Positions 1-8,319 of a DNA stretch of 64,000 nucleotides are shown here, in pieces (the first letter of the stretch is position 1; each line of letters begins with the position of its first letter). The position numbers and the translations under genes were made by a program. The DNA is from Variovorax sp. J22G73. Its GTDB lineage: Bacteria > Pseudomonadota > Gammaproteobacteria > Burkholderiales > Burkholderiaceae_C. The stretch covers positions 1 through 64,000 of the forward strand of contig NZ_JASZYK010000003.1 in NCBI RefSeq assembly GCF_030317035.1, given 5' to 3'. The notes below the pieces were generated by a model that was not told the origin of the DNA, ran no database searches, and was given only the letters and a program-made list of their open reading frames with translations.

Positions 1-98
1 TGCAGAAGGATCCCACGCTGGTGGCGGCCGTTCTTTTGCGCGACCATACCCGGCACCGCGACGACGCCACCGTCGTCGTGATCCGCCAAAAGGAATAA
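1..98 (+). CDS. C-terminal end of SpoIIE/PP2C-type phosphatase (partial)
   Basis: The reading frame is open from base 3 and stops with TAA at 96-98. The visible tail contains HRDDATVVVIRQK. A DDATVVV string near the C-terminus is typical of SpoIIE-type PP2C phosphatases, where the aspartate binds metal. These enzymes dephosphorylate anti-anti-sigma (STAS) proteins in partner-switching cascades. The gene starts outside the window. Only three bases separate its stop from the ATG of the following histidine kinase, so the two are probably one operon. The family call rests on about 30 residues and is tentative. Confidence 0.5.
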   Translation, partial: QKDPTLVAAVLLRDHTRHRDDATVVVIRQKE

Positions 99-101
99 CC
101 G

Positions 102-965
102 ATGAACAGCACCGTCGTTGACGACCGTGAAGATGCGCTGGCCCGAAGCCGGCGCGAGGTCGATGAACTGCGCGCGGAGCTCGAGGAGACCAACCGCGGT
201 GTGGTGGCGCTGTACGCCGAGCTTGATGCGCAGGCCGAACAGCTGAAGAAGGCCACCGAGCTCAAGAGCCGCTTCCTGGCCTACATGAGCCACGAGTTCC
301 GCACGCCCATCAGCGCCATCCGCAGCATTGCGCGCCTGCTGAGCGACCGCGTGGACGGCCCGCTCACGCCCGAGCAGGAAAAGCAGGTCGGCTTCGTCAA
401 CACCACCGCCACCGAGCTGGCCGAGATGGTCGACGATCTGCTCGACCTGGCCAAGATCGAGGCCGGCCGGGTCGACATCTCGCCGGCCTGGTTCGAGATG
501 GTCGACCTGTTTTCCGCCCTGCGCGGCATGTTCCGCCCGGTCCTGCACAACCCCGACACCGCGCTGATCTTCGAGGAGCCCGAGGGGCTGCCCCGGCTGT
601 ACACCGACGACCGCAAGCTCTCGCAGATCTTGCGCAACTTCATCTCCAACGCGCTCAAGTTCACGCCGCACGGCGAGGTGCGGGTGACCGCGGCGCGCGT
701 GGGCGAGGACACGGTGAAGTTTTCGGTGTCCGACACCGGCATCGGGATTGCGCCCGAGCACCACGCGGCCGTGTTCGACGATTTCTCGCAGGTCGACTCG
801 CCGGTGCAGAAGCGCCTGCGCGGCACCGGCCTGGGCCTGTCACTGTGCCGGCAGCTGGCGGTGCTGCTGGGCGGGCATGTGGAGGTGGCGAGCGAGCTGG
901 GCAAGGGCTCGGTGTTCTCGGTGACGCTGCAGATGCAGGGCCAGGGCCCGTCCGAAGGGCGATGA
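102..965 (+). CDS. Sensor histidine kinase without membrane segments
   Basis: A 287-residue cytoplasmic histidine kinase. Residues 1-58 are rich in charged heptads and look like a coiled coil. The HisKA H-box MSHEFRTP follows, with the phospho-accepting histidine at residue 64. The HATPase domain shows an N-box ISNALKFT, a G1 box DTGIGI and a G2 box GTGLGLS. There is no transmembrane or recognisable sensor domain, so input must come through a partner or through the coiled coil. The start is supported by GGA seven bases upstream. Its stop overlaps the start of the next kinase gene (ATGA at 962-965), which implies translational coupling. Location behind a SpoIIE-type phosphatase suggests a stress or partner-switching signalling module, which is inference. 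Confidence 0.9.
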   Translation: MNSTVVDDREDALARSRREVDELRAELEETNRGVVALYAELDAQAEQLKKATELKSRFLAYMSHEFRTPISAIRSIARLLSDRVDGPLTPEQEKQVGFVNTTATELAEMVDDLLDLAKIEAGRVDISPAWFEMVDLFSALRGMFRPVLHNPDTALIFEEPEGLPRLYTDDRKLSQILRNFISNALKFTPHGEVRVTAARVGEDTVKFSVSDTGIGIAPEHHAAVFDDFSQVDSPVQKRLRGTGLGLSLCRQLAVLLGGHVEVASELGKGSVFSVTLQMQGQGPSEGR

Positions 966-3019
966 CCATGTCGCTCGAACCGCTCATCAACACATCGATC
1001 GACCGTTCTCGCCACACCGTGCTGGTGGTGGACGACAACCCCACCACGCGCTACGCCACCACGCGCGTGATTCGCGCTGCGGGCTTCGAAACGCGCGAGG
1101 CCGGCACCGGCGGCGAGGCGCTGGTGCTCGCGTCGCAGCACATCTCGGCCGTGGTGCTCGACGTGCACCTGCCCGACTTCAGCGGCTTCGAGGTGTGCCG
1201 GGAGCTGCGCATCAAGCCTTCGACCGCCACGCTGCCCGTGGTGCACCTGTCGGCCACCTTCGTGCGCAACGAGGACAAGGTGGCCGGCCTGAACGCCGGC
1301 GCCGACGCATACCTGGTGCACCCGGTGGAGCCGCCGGTGCTCATCGCCACGCTGCAGGCGCTGATTCGCGCGCGCATGGCCGAGGAAAAGCAGCGCAACA
1401 GCGAAGCGCGCTTTCGCGCCATTTACGACCAGGCGCCCACCGGCATGGCGCTGATCGACGCCGAGGGCCGCTTCGCCGACGTGAACCCCGCCATGGTCGC
1501 CATGCTGGGCCAGTCGCGCGACGCCCTCATCGGCCAGCCGGTGAGCGCCTTCGCGCCCGAGGAGTGGATGGCTTTCGTGAAGGCGCACACGGCGGGCGAC
1601 CTGGGCACGGGCGGGGCTGCTTCCGCAACGCCGTCCGCATCGGGCCAGGGCAGCGCGCCGAGCGCACCCTGGAAGGGCGAGTTCCCGCTGCTGCGCCAGG
1701 ACGGCTCGTGGATCCGGCTCGAATGGACCATGTCCGCGCAGATCGAGCCCGGCCTGCGCGTGGGCATCGCGCTGGACGTGTCCGAGCGCTTCGAGCTCGA
1801 GGGGCGCCGGCGCGAGGTGCTCGAGCGCGAACAGGCCGCGCGCGCCGCCGCCGAGCGCCTGAGCCGCACCAAGGACGACTTTGTCGCCGTGCTCTCGCAC
1901 GAGCTGCGCAATCCGCTCAACGCCATCGGCGGCTGGGTGCATGTGCTGAAGGTGGGCAACCGCACGCCCGAGCAGATGGAAAAGGGCCTGAGCGCCATCG
2001 ACCGCAGCGTGAAGGCGCAGACGCGGCTCATCGCCGACATCCTGGACGTGTCGCGCATCAGCTCCGGCAAGCTGCGCCTGCACCAGGAATGGATCGAGCC
2101 GCGCGGGCTGGTCAGCTCGGCCATCGAGGCGCTGGCCGCGCCGGCCACCGCCAAGCAGCTGACCATGGTGTTCGACCAGGCACCGGCCGACCCGCCGGGC
2201 TGGCTGGACGCCACGCGCTTCCAGCAGATCGTGTGGAACCTGCTGTCGAACGCCATCAAGTTTTCCGACGTGGGCGGGCGCATCATCATCGAGCTGCAGC
2301 GCGAGGGCGACCTGCTGCACCTGTCGGTGCGCGACTTCGGCCGCGGCATCAGCCCCGACTTTCTTCAACACCTGTTCGACCGCTTCTCGCAGAGCGATTC
2401 GCCGGACAACCGCTTCCACGGCGGCCTGGGGCTGGGGCTGTCGATCGTGAAAAACCTGGCCGAGCTGCACGGCGGTAGCGTGTCGGCGCACAGCGAGGGC
2501 GAAGGCCAGGGCGCCGTGCTGCAGGTGGTGCTGAGCGTGGTGCCCTCGGGCGACGCGCCCATCCTGCTCGTCGACACGCCCAGCCTCGACACCCGGCCGA
2601 CCGGCTCCCCGGGCCCCACCGACCGCATGCTCGCCGGCCTGGACGTGCTGGTGGTGGAAGACAACGCCGACGCGAGCGAGATCATGACCGTGGTGCTGGC
2701 CGACGCCGGCGCCACCGTGCGCTTGGGCGTGGACTTCGACAGCGCGCTGCAGCTGTTCGAGCAGAAGTGGCCCGACGTGCTCATCAGCGACATCGGCCTG
2801 CCGGGTCGCGACGGCTACGACCTGATCCGCGAAGTGCGCCAGCGCGAGCGCACCTTGAGCAAGCCGCGGCTGTTTTCCGTAGCGCACACCGCCTTCACCC
2901 GGCCGCAGGACCATGCCAAGGCAACCGAGGCGGGATTCGACGCTCATCTGGGCAAGCCGCTGCAGCCGCACGCGCTGCTGACGCTGATATGCGGGCGTCC
3001 AGCGGGCCTGCTGCGCTAG
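962..3019 (+). CDS. Hybrid sensor kinase REC-PAS-HisKA-HATPase-REC
   Basis: From ATG 962, which overlaps the previous stop, this encodes 685 residues. A receiver domain (about 18-138) has VVDD and the acceptor D67 in VVLDVHLPD. A PAS domain follows (about 145-275), then HisKA with H313 in LSHELRNPLN, an HATPase domain (FGRGIS, GLGLGLS), and a second receiver (about 560-680) with VVEDN, SDIGLPG and a lysine in LGKPLQP. In the first receiver the usual conserved lysine position reads LVHPVEP, with histidine instead, so its phosphorylation chemistry may be altered. No transmembrane segment is seen. The coupled kinase pair probably exchanges phosphate or dimerises. An in-frame open stretch runs further upstream to 845 but overlaps the preceding gene and is not needed. 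Confidence 0.9.
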   Translation: MTMSLEPLINTSIDRSRHTVLVVDDNPTTRYATTRVIRAAGFETREAGTGGEALVLASQHISAVVLDVHLPDFSGFEVCRELRIKPSTATLPVVHLSATFVRNEDKVAGLNAGADAYLVHPVEPPVLIATLQALIRARMAEEKQRNSEARFRAIYDQAPTGMALIDAEGRFADVNPAMVAMLGQSRDALIGQPVSAFAPEEWMAFVKAHTAGDLGTGGAASATPSASGQGSAPSAPWKGEFPLLRQDGSWIRLEWTMSAQIEPGLRVGIALDVSERFELEGRRREVLEREQAARAAAERLSRTKDDFVAVLSHELRNPLNAIGGWVHVLKVGNRTPEQMEKGLSAIDRSVKAQTRLIADILDVSRISSGKLRLHQEWIEPRGLVSSAIEALAAPATAKQLTMVFDQAPADPPGWLDATRFQQIVWNLLSNAIKFSDVGGRIIIELQREGDLLHLSVRDFGRGISPDFLQHLFDRFSQSDSPDNRFHGGLGLGLSIVKNLAELHGGSVSAHSEGEGQGAVLQVVLSVVPSGDAPILLVDTPSLDTRPTGSPGPTDRMLAGLDVLVVEDNADASEIMTVVLADAGATVRLGVDFDSALQLFEQKWPDVLISDIGLPGRDGYDLIREVRQRERTLSKPRLFSVAHTAFTRPQDHAKATEAGFDAHLGKPLQPHALLTLICGRPAGLLR

Positions 3020-3161
3020 GCGGCGTGCCGCCGCCCCCGCCCGGCGCGCGGCCCACGGCGCGTGACGGGCAGGGGAAGGATTTGTAGCCGCTGTCTGACG
3101 GACAGCGACGGCGCAAAAGCGCACGCTGGGCCTTTTCATCCACGGACGAGAAGGATCTGCC

Positions 3162-4118
3162 ATGTCCGCACATGACATCAAGGACCCCGGCCTGCACTTG
3201 GCGAAAGCGGTGCAAGCGGCACACGCGCAGGAGCCGTTGCCGCCGCCGCACAAGCTCCATCGCCGCCTGGCCCGCTTCAACGCCCTGCGGCTGGCGCCAG
3301 CGCAGCCCTCGCTGAGCTGGCAGGGCGACCTCGCGCGCGAGCACGCGCACCGCCTGCTGGAAGGCCGCTTCCTCGAAGACATGCGCGACGGCGTGCGGGC
3401 CGCGGCCTGCGTCTCGGCCGGCAACGCGGGGCACTTCGTGCACTGGTTCGAAGCGCTCGCGCACGGCGGCCCCGGCCAGCGGCATCCGCTGTTCGACTGG
3501 CTCGCACAGGAGGCCACGCTGGCGCAGATGCGCTGGTTCCTCACGCAGGAGGCCGCGGGCGAGGCCGGCTTCGAAGATCTGCTGGCCTACACCCAGGTCA
3601 AGCTGCCGCCGCAGCCCAAGCTGGAGTGCGCGCGCAACTTCTGGGACGAGATGGGGCACGGCAAGCAAAGCGCCATGCACGGCCAAATGCTGGCGCACAT
3701 GGTGCGCGAGCTGGACCTGCGTCCGAACATCGAGACCACCGTGTGGGAGTCGCTCGCGCTGTCGAACACCATGGTCGGGCTGGCGACCACGCGCCGCTAC
3801 GCGTACCACGCCATCGGCGCGCTGGGCGTCATCGAGCTCACGGCCCCGGGGCGCGTGAAGCAGGTGGCCGCCGGCATGCGCCGCCTGGGGCTCAGCGGGC
3901 GTGCGCGGGCCTACTTCGACCTGCACGGCGCGCTCGATGTGTCGCATGCGCGCGCCTGGCTGCGCGAGGTGATCCACCCGCTGGTCGACGAGGACCCGGC
4001 CTGCGGCCAGTTCATCGCCGAGGGCGCGCTGATGCGCCTCGAATGCGGCGCGCGCTGCTTCGAGCGCTACACCGAAGAACTGCATGCCTTGAATGCCCCG
4101 GAGCCGGTCGCATGCTGA
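3162..4118 (+). CDS. Heme-oxygenase-like diiron/iron redox enzyme (HDO family)
   Basis: 318 residues, all-alpha in character. The sequence shows the spaced metal-ligand pattern of the heme-oxygenase-like oxidase superfamily: an ExxH-type pair in [10 protein letters not shown] and a DxxH pair in [10 protein letters not shown], with further acidic residues upstream. Known relatives oxidise amines or fatty acids using two irons (for example N-oxygenases and UndA). The substrate here is unknown. The ATG is preceded by a good GAGAAGGA ribosome site. It is the first gene of a five-gene operon: its last seven bases overlap the methyltransferase start at 4112. The operon context with an OlsB-like acyltransferase, an ATP-grasp ligase and a lipid flippase suggests it modifies an amino-acid-derived headgroup or precursor. 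That assignment is inference. Confidence 0.75.
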   Translation: MSAHDIKDPGLHLAKAVQAAHAQEPLPPPHKLHRRLARFNALRLAPAQPSLSWQGDLAREHAHRLLEGRFLEDMRDGVRAAACVSAGNAGHFVHWFEALAHGGPGQRHPLFDWLAQEATLAQMRWFLTQEAAGEAGFEDLLAYTQVKLPPQPKLECARNFWDEMGHGKQSAMHGQMLAHMVRELDLRPNIETTVWESLALSNTMVGLATTRRYAYHAIGALGVIELTAPGRVKQVAAGMRRLGLSGRARAYFDLHGALDVSHARAWLREVIHPLVDEDPACGQFIAEGALMRLECGARCFERYTEELHALNAPEPVAC

Positions 4119-5065
4119 CCCACGCCGCCGCCGTGCTGCGCCAGGTGGGCGCCAGCGGCTACCGCTTCACCACCGTGACGCCGCTCACGCACCAGCGCGT
4201 GCTCGCGCGGCGCGGGCGCGAGCCGGGGGCCACGCTGCGCGACGTGTTCGGCTGGAACCTCTCGTTCGAGGCCGGCGCGCTGCCGCCCGCGCTGCTGGCC
4301 GACATGGAACACGCGGGCCTGGTGCGGCGCACCGGCACGCTGCTGCGCAGCAACGTGCGCATCGCCAGCCTGGGCGACGACCTGTTCTTTCACTCGGCAT
4401 TTCCGACGGTGGAAGAAAACGCCGTGTTCTTCGGGCCCGACACCAGCCGCTTCGCGCGCTTCGTGCTGCATGCGCTCACGCAGCGCCGGGCGCAGGCGCG
4501 TGCCCGCGTGCTGGACGTGGGCTGCGGCAGCGGCGCGGGCGGCATCGCGGTGGCGCGCGCGCTGGCCGCCACGGGCACGCCGGCGAGCGTGGTCATGAAC
4601 GACATCAACCCGCTCGCGCTGCAGTACGCGGCGGTCAACGCCGAAGTGGCGGGCGTGCCGGTGACGCTGGCGCAGGGCGACGCGCTGTCGGCGGTAGAGG
4701 GCGAGTTCGACCTCATCGTGTCCAACCCGCCCTACCTGGACGACGCCGCGCAGCGCGCCTACCGCCACGGCGGCACGCGCCTGGGCCGGGCGCTGAGCGC
4801 GCGCATCGCGGTCGAGTCGCTCAAGCGGCTGGCGCCGGGCGGGCAGCTGCTGCTGTACACCGGCGTGGCCATGGTCGACGGTGACGACCCCTTCCTGGCC
4901 GAGCTGCGCCCGGTGCTCGAAGCCTCGGGCTGCGAGTGGTCGTATGCGGAGATCGACCCCGACGTTTTCGGCGAAGAGCTGGAGCGGCCGGTGTATGCGC
5001 ACATCGACCGCATCGCGGCGGTGGGGCTGGTGGCGACGCGCACGCAGACGCAGGAGCCGGGCTGA
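4112..5065 (+). CDS. Class I SAM-dependent methyltransferase with NPPY motif
   Basis: 317 residues from ATG 4112, overlapping the upstream gene by 7 bases. Residues 1-125 form an N-terminal region of unknown fold. A Rossmann methyltransferase domain follows: motif I VLDVGCGSGAGG (about 133-144), an acidic loop MNDINP (about 162), and IVSNPPYLDD with NPPY at 205-208. NPPY is typical of enzymes that methylate a planar nitrogen, such as the glutamine amide (PrmC/HemK) or adenine N6. The protein is not PrmC itself: the N-terminal part differs and the gene sits inside a biosynthesis-like operon. Methylation of an amide or amine in the operon's product is a reasonable inference. The stop overlaps the next ATG by one base (TGATG). 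Confidence 0.8.
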   Translation: MLTHAAAVLRQVGASGYRFTTVTPLTHQRVLARRGREPGATLRDVFGWNLSFEAGALPPALLADMEHAGLVRRTGTLLRSNVRIASLGDDLFFHSAFPTVEENAVFFGPDTSRFARFVLHALTQRRAQARARVLDVGCGSGAGGIAVARALAATGTPASVVMNDINPLALQYAAVNAEVAGVPVTLAQGDALSAVEGEFDLIVSNPPYLDDAAQRAYRHGGTRLGRALSARIAVESLKRLAPGGQLLLYTGVAMVDGDDPFLAELRPVLEASGCEWSYAEIDPDVFGEELERPVYAHIDRIAAVGLVATRTQTQEPG

Positions 5066-6204
5066 TGGTCGCCAGGCTGGACCTCGACCTGGCCCCTGAC
5101 CCTGGCCTGGACCTGGACGGCGTCCCCGACACCGGCAGGCTCGCCGAGGTGCGCGCCTGCAGCCTGCTCGAGCGCATGCCCAAGTGGCTCATCTGCGTGC
5201 CGCTGGTGGTGCAGTGGCTGTGGCTGTCCGCGCGCTACGGTGGGCCCACAGTGGCGTCGGCCGCCAATCCGCACCTGACCGCGGGCGGGCTCGTGGGCGA
5301 AGGCAAGCTGGAGTACTTCCGCGGCATGGGGCCGCTGGCGCGCTCGCTCACCGCGGATTACTGCGCCGTAGTCAACGATGGCCCGCCCGGCGAAGCCTCG
5401 CTGGCCCGCGCGACGCAGGCGATGGCGCAGTCAGGACTCGCGTTTCCCGTGGTCGCGAAGCCCGACCTGGGCCTGTGCGGCTACGGCGTGCGCCTGCTGC
5501 AAGACGCGGCTGCGCTGCGGGCCTACCTGGCCGGCTTTCCGCGCGGCGAGACGGTGGTGCTGCAACGCTACCTGCCTCAGGAGGGCGAGGCCGGCATCTT
5601 CTACGCGCGCGACCCGGTCACCGGCGAAGGCCGCGTCATCGGCCTGGCGCTGCGCTACTTTCCGCGCGTGACGGGCGACGGCCGCAGCACCGTGGCGCAG
5701 TTGGTGGCCGCCGACGTGCGCGCGCGGCGCATCGCGCGCTCGCCGCGCCACCAGTGCAGCGTGCCGCCCGACAGCGTGCCCGCGGCCGGGCAGCAGGTGC
5801 GCCTGGCCACCATCGGCTCCACGCGGGTGGGAGGCCTGTACCGCGACGGCGCGGCGCTCATCACGCCGGAGCTGGTGCGCGCGGTCGACGCGGTGGCGCG
5901 CGACATGCCCGACTTTCGCTTCGGCCGCTTCGACGTGCGCTTCGACAGCCTGCGCGCGCTGGGCGCGGGGCGCGGCTTCACCATCATGGAAGTGAACGGC
6001 GCGGGCTCCGAGGCCATCGAGGCCTGGGACCCCGACACCGGCGTGCTGCAGGGCTTTCGCATGGTGTTCGCCAAGCAGCGGCTGCTGTTTCGCATCGGCG
6101 CGGCGCAGCGCAAGGCCGGCGTACGGCCCATCGGCCTGCTCGCACTCGCGCGGCTCAACCGGCGGCAGAACCGCCTGGTCGGCCGCTACCCGCCCTCCAA
6201 CTGA
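5065..6204 (+). CDS. ATP-grasp carboxylate-amine ligase
   Basis: 379 residues. The central and C-terminal parts carry ATP-grasp signatures: VVAKPDLGLCGYGV (about 129-142, nucleotide-binding lysine), the TGDGRSTV loop (203-210) also seen in cyanophycin-synthetase-like ligases, and TIMEVNGAGSE (306-316) with the metal-binding Glu and Asn. Such enzymes activate a carboxylate as an acyl phosphate and couple it to an amine. The N-terminal part (about 38-85) holds a hydrophobic stretch WLICVPLVVQWLWLS followed by SAANPHLTAGGLVGEG. This region may tether the enzyme to the membrane. The start at 5065 overlaps the methyltransferase stop. The next gene begins 14 bases later. The substrate is not known; a role in joining two amino acids or an amino acid to a lipid headgroup is inferred from neighbours. 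Confidence 0.75.
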   Translation: MVARLDLDLAPDPGLDLDGVPDTGRLAEVRACSLLERMPKWLICVPLVVQWLWLSARYGGPTVASAANPHLTAGGLVGEGKLEYFRGMGPLARSLTADYCAVVNDGPPGEASLARATQAMAQSGLAFPVVAKPDLGLCGYGVRLLQDAAALRAYLAGFPRGETVVLQRYLPQEGEAGIFYARDPVTGEGRVIGLALRYFPRVTGDGRSTVAQLVAADVRARRIARSPRHQCSVPPDSVPAAGQQVRLATIGSTRVGGLYRDGAALITPELVRAVDAVARDMPDFRFGRFDVRFDSLRALGAGRGFTIMEVNGAGSEAIEAWDPDTGVLQGFRMVFAKQRLLFRIGAAQRKAGVRPIGLLALARLNRRQNRLVGRYPPSN

Positions 6205-6218
6205 GCCGACCCGACCGC

Positions 6219-7004
6219 ATGCACAACGACAGACCCGCTCCCCTGCTCGAAACCCGCTGGGCCGATTGCGAAGAAGACGTGCGTGACGCGCAGCGTCTGC
6301 GCTACCGCGTGTTCGCCGAAGAAATGGGCGCGCACCTGGCGCCGCCCGAAGGCACGCCGCCGGGGCTGGACGCCGACCGCTTCGACCCCTTTTGCGACCA
6401 TCTGCTGGTGCGCGCGGTGGACCCCGCGAACGGCCCCGGCCCGCTCATCGGCACCTACCGCGTGCTGACGCCCGAGGCCGCCTCGCGCGCCGGCGGCTAC
6501 TACACCGACACCGAGTTCGACCTGGCACCGCTGGCGCCGCTGCGCGGCCGCGCGCTGGAGCTGGGGCGCTCGTGCGTGGACGCCCAGTGGCGCTCGGGCA
6601 GCGTCATCATGGCGCTGTGGTCCGCGCTGGGGCAGTACATGGTCGAGCACCGGCTGGACACCATGATCGGTTGTGCCAGCATCGGCCTGGGCGATCAGGG
6701 CCTGGAGGCCGCACGGCTGTGGCACCGACTGTGCCGCACCCACCTGGTGGAGCAGCGCTGGCGCGTGGCGCCCCTCGTGGCCTTGCCGCTGTACAGCGCA
6801 AGCGATGCCGATGGCGACGCCGACAGCGACATGGCCCCGCCCGCGCCGCCGCCCCTCATCAAGGGCTACCTGCGCTGCGGCGCGCGGCTGCTGGGCCCGC
6901 CCGCGCTCGACGTCGCCTTCAACACCGCCGACCTGCCCATGATGCTGCGCGTGGACGACGTGTCGCCGCGCTACCGGCAGCACTTCTTCGGCGTGGACGC
7001 ATGA
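6219..7004 (+). CDS. OlsB/hemolysin-like GNAT N-acyltransferase
   Basis: 261 residues. The opening DVRDAQRLRYRVFAEEMGA, the acidic FDPFCDHLLV, the IGTYRVLTPE strand and the ELGRSCV motif (about 110-116) are characteristic of OlsB-like acyl-ACP:ornithine N-acyltransferases and related hemolysin-type acyltransferases. OlsB transfers a 3-hydroxyacyl chain to the alpha-amine of ornithine. Substrate cannot be settled from sequence. A low-complexity acidic stretch (SDADGDADSD, about 194-205) sits before the C-terminal basic/hydrophobic part. The gene follows the ATP-grasp gene by 14 bases and its stop overlaps the start of the flippase gene (ATGA, 7001-7004). No OlsA-type O-acyltransferase is present here, so the product may be a lyso-aminolipid or N-acyl amino acid. 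Confidence 0.8.
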   Translation: MHNDRPAPLLETRWADCEEDVRDAQRLRYRVFAEEMGAHLAPPEGTPPGLDADRFDPFCDHLLVRAVDPANGPGPLIGTYRVLTPEAASRAGGYYTDTEFDLAPLAPLRGRALELGRSCVDAQWRSGSVIMALWSALGQYMVEHRLDTMIGCASIGLGDQGLEAARLWHRLCRTHLVEQRWRVAPLVALPLYSASDADGDADSDMAPPAPPPLIKGYLRCGARLLGPPALDVAFNTADLPMMLRVDDVSPRYRQHFFGVDA

Positions 7005-8263
7005 CGGTGCCGGCTGTGGTGACGCCTGCGATCACGCCGGCAGTGGCGCCCGTGGTGGCCGGCGCCCGTTCACGCCGCGCGCTGCGCTCGGTGGTGGCAG
7101 CGCAGTTCTTCAGCTCGCTGGGCGACAACGCCTTGCTGATCGTGGCCATCGGCCTGCTCATGCAGCGCCATGCGCCGGGCTGGATGACGCCGGCGCTGCG
7201 GCTGTTCTTCTACCTCTCGTACGTGCTGCTGGCCGCCTTCGCGGGCGCGGTGGCCGACGCCGCGCCCAAAGGCCGCGTGCTGATGGCCTCCAACCTCGTG
7301 AAGCTGGGCGGCTGCGCGCTGCTGGTGTGGCATGTGCAGCCGCTGGTGGCGTACGCGCTGGTGGGGCTCGGTGCGGCCGCCTATTCGCCGGCTAAGTATG
7401 GCATCCTGCCGGAGCTGCTGCCGCAGGACGAACTGGTCAAGGCCAACGGCTGGGTCGAGGCGAGCACGGTGGTGTCCATCCTGTTCGGCGTGGCGCTGGG
7501 CGGCGCGCTGGTGAACAAGGGCCACGCGCTGCCGGCCATCGGCGCGGTGTACCTGCTGGCGGCCCTGTGCACGCTCGCCATTCCGCACAGCCCCGCGCGC
7601 AACCGCAAGGCGCTGGCGCACCCGGGCGAGCTGCTGCGCGATTTCCGGCGCTCGCTGGGGCTGCTGTGGGGCGATGCCGACGCGCGCATTTCGCTGGCCG
7701 TGACCAGCCTCTTCTGGGCCGCGTCGGCCACGCTGCAGTTCCTGGTGCTGCGCTGGGGCGCCGAGCAGCTCGGGCTCACGCTGGCGCAGGGCGCGCTGCT
7801 GCAGATTGCGGTGGCCGTCGGCATGGTGATGGGCGCCATGGGCGCGGCACGTTGGTTTCCGCTGGAGCGCGCCAAGCGCGCACTGCCGCTGGGCGTGGCG
7901 CTGGGCGCGGTGGTGATGGGCATGACGCTGGTCACGCAGACCGCGGTGGCAGTCGCGATGCTGGTGGGCATCGGCGCGCTGGCCGGGCTGCTGCTGGTGC
8001 CGATGAACGCGCTGCTGCAAAGCCGCGGGCTGCTGCGCATGCACCCGGGCCAGTCGATCGCGGTGCAGAACGCCAATGAGAGCACGGCCTCGCTGGCCAT
8101 GCTCGGCGTGTACGGCGCGCTGCTGTGGTTCGACGCGCCGCTGCTGCCCACGCTGGCGGGCTTCGGCGGCTTCTTGGTGCTGGCGATGGGCACGATCTTT
8201 CTGTGGTCGCGCCGGCTCGGCGCGCGCGACACGAGGGCGGCGAAGAAGGTGCAGGCGCCTTGA
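7001..8263 (+). CDS. lplT: LplT-like lysophospholipid transporter (MFS)
   Basis: 420 residues with about 12 hydrophobic segments. The motifs FFSSLGDNALL near the N-terminus and YSPAKYGILPELLPQ with LVKANGW about 125-150 match LplT, the inner-membrane flippase that moves lysophospholipids back into the cell in Enterobacteria. In LplT loci it is usually paired with Aas acyltransferase; here it is instead the last gene of an operon with an OlsB-like acyltransferase and an ATP-grasp ligase. It could therefore move the operon's own lyso-lipid or N-acyl product, which is inference. The start overlaps the previous stop by four bases. Transport direction and substrate are not known. Confidence 0.8.
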   Translation: MTVPAVVTPAITPAVAPVVAGARSRRALRSVVAAQFFSSLGDNALLIVAIGLLMQRHAPGWMTPALRLFFYLSYVLLAAFAGAVADAAPKGRVLMASNLVKLGGCALLVWHVQPLVAYALVGLGAAAYSPAKYGILPELLPQDELVKANGWVEASTVVSILFGVALGGALVNKGHALPAIGAVYLLAALCTLAIPHSPARNRKALAHPGELLRDFRRSLGLLWGDADARISLAVTSLFWAASATLQFLVLRWGAEQLGLTLAQGALLQIAVAVGMVMGAMGAARWFPLERAKRALPLGVALGAVVMGMTLVTQTAVAVAMLVGIGALAGLLLVPMNALLQSRGLLRMHPGQSIAVQNANESTASLAMLGVYGALLWFDAPLLPTLAGFGGFLVLAMGTIFLWSRRLGARDTRAAKKVQAP

Positions 8264-8277
8264 GGCGCCGCTGCACG

Positions 8278-8304
8278 CGCCACTCCGCCACTCCGCCACT
8301 CCGC
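8278..8304. repeat. Short tandem repeat, 3 copies of CGCCACTC
   Basis: Three perfect 8-bp copies (8278-8301) plus a partial unit lie in the 56-bp gap between the convergent ends of the flippase gene and the tryptophanase gene. Degenerate copies (ACTCC) continue to about 8326. No hairpin with a T-run is obvious. Slippage here would not affect coding. Confidence 0.8.
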
Positions 8305-8319
8305 TAATCCACTCCTAAG

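Noticed and set aside
281..3544. Minus-strand open frame of 1087 codons opposite the two kinase genes
   Set aside because: It lacks any family motif, is low-complexity (Ala/Arg/Gln/His rich), and is explained by high GC in the kinase genes.
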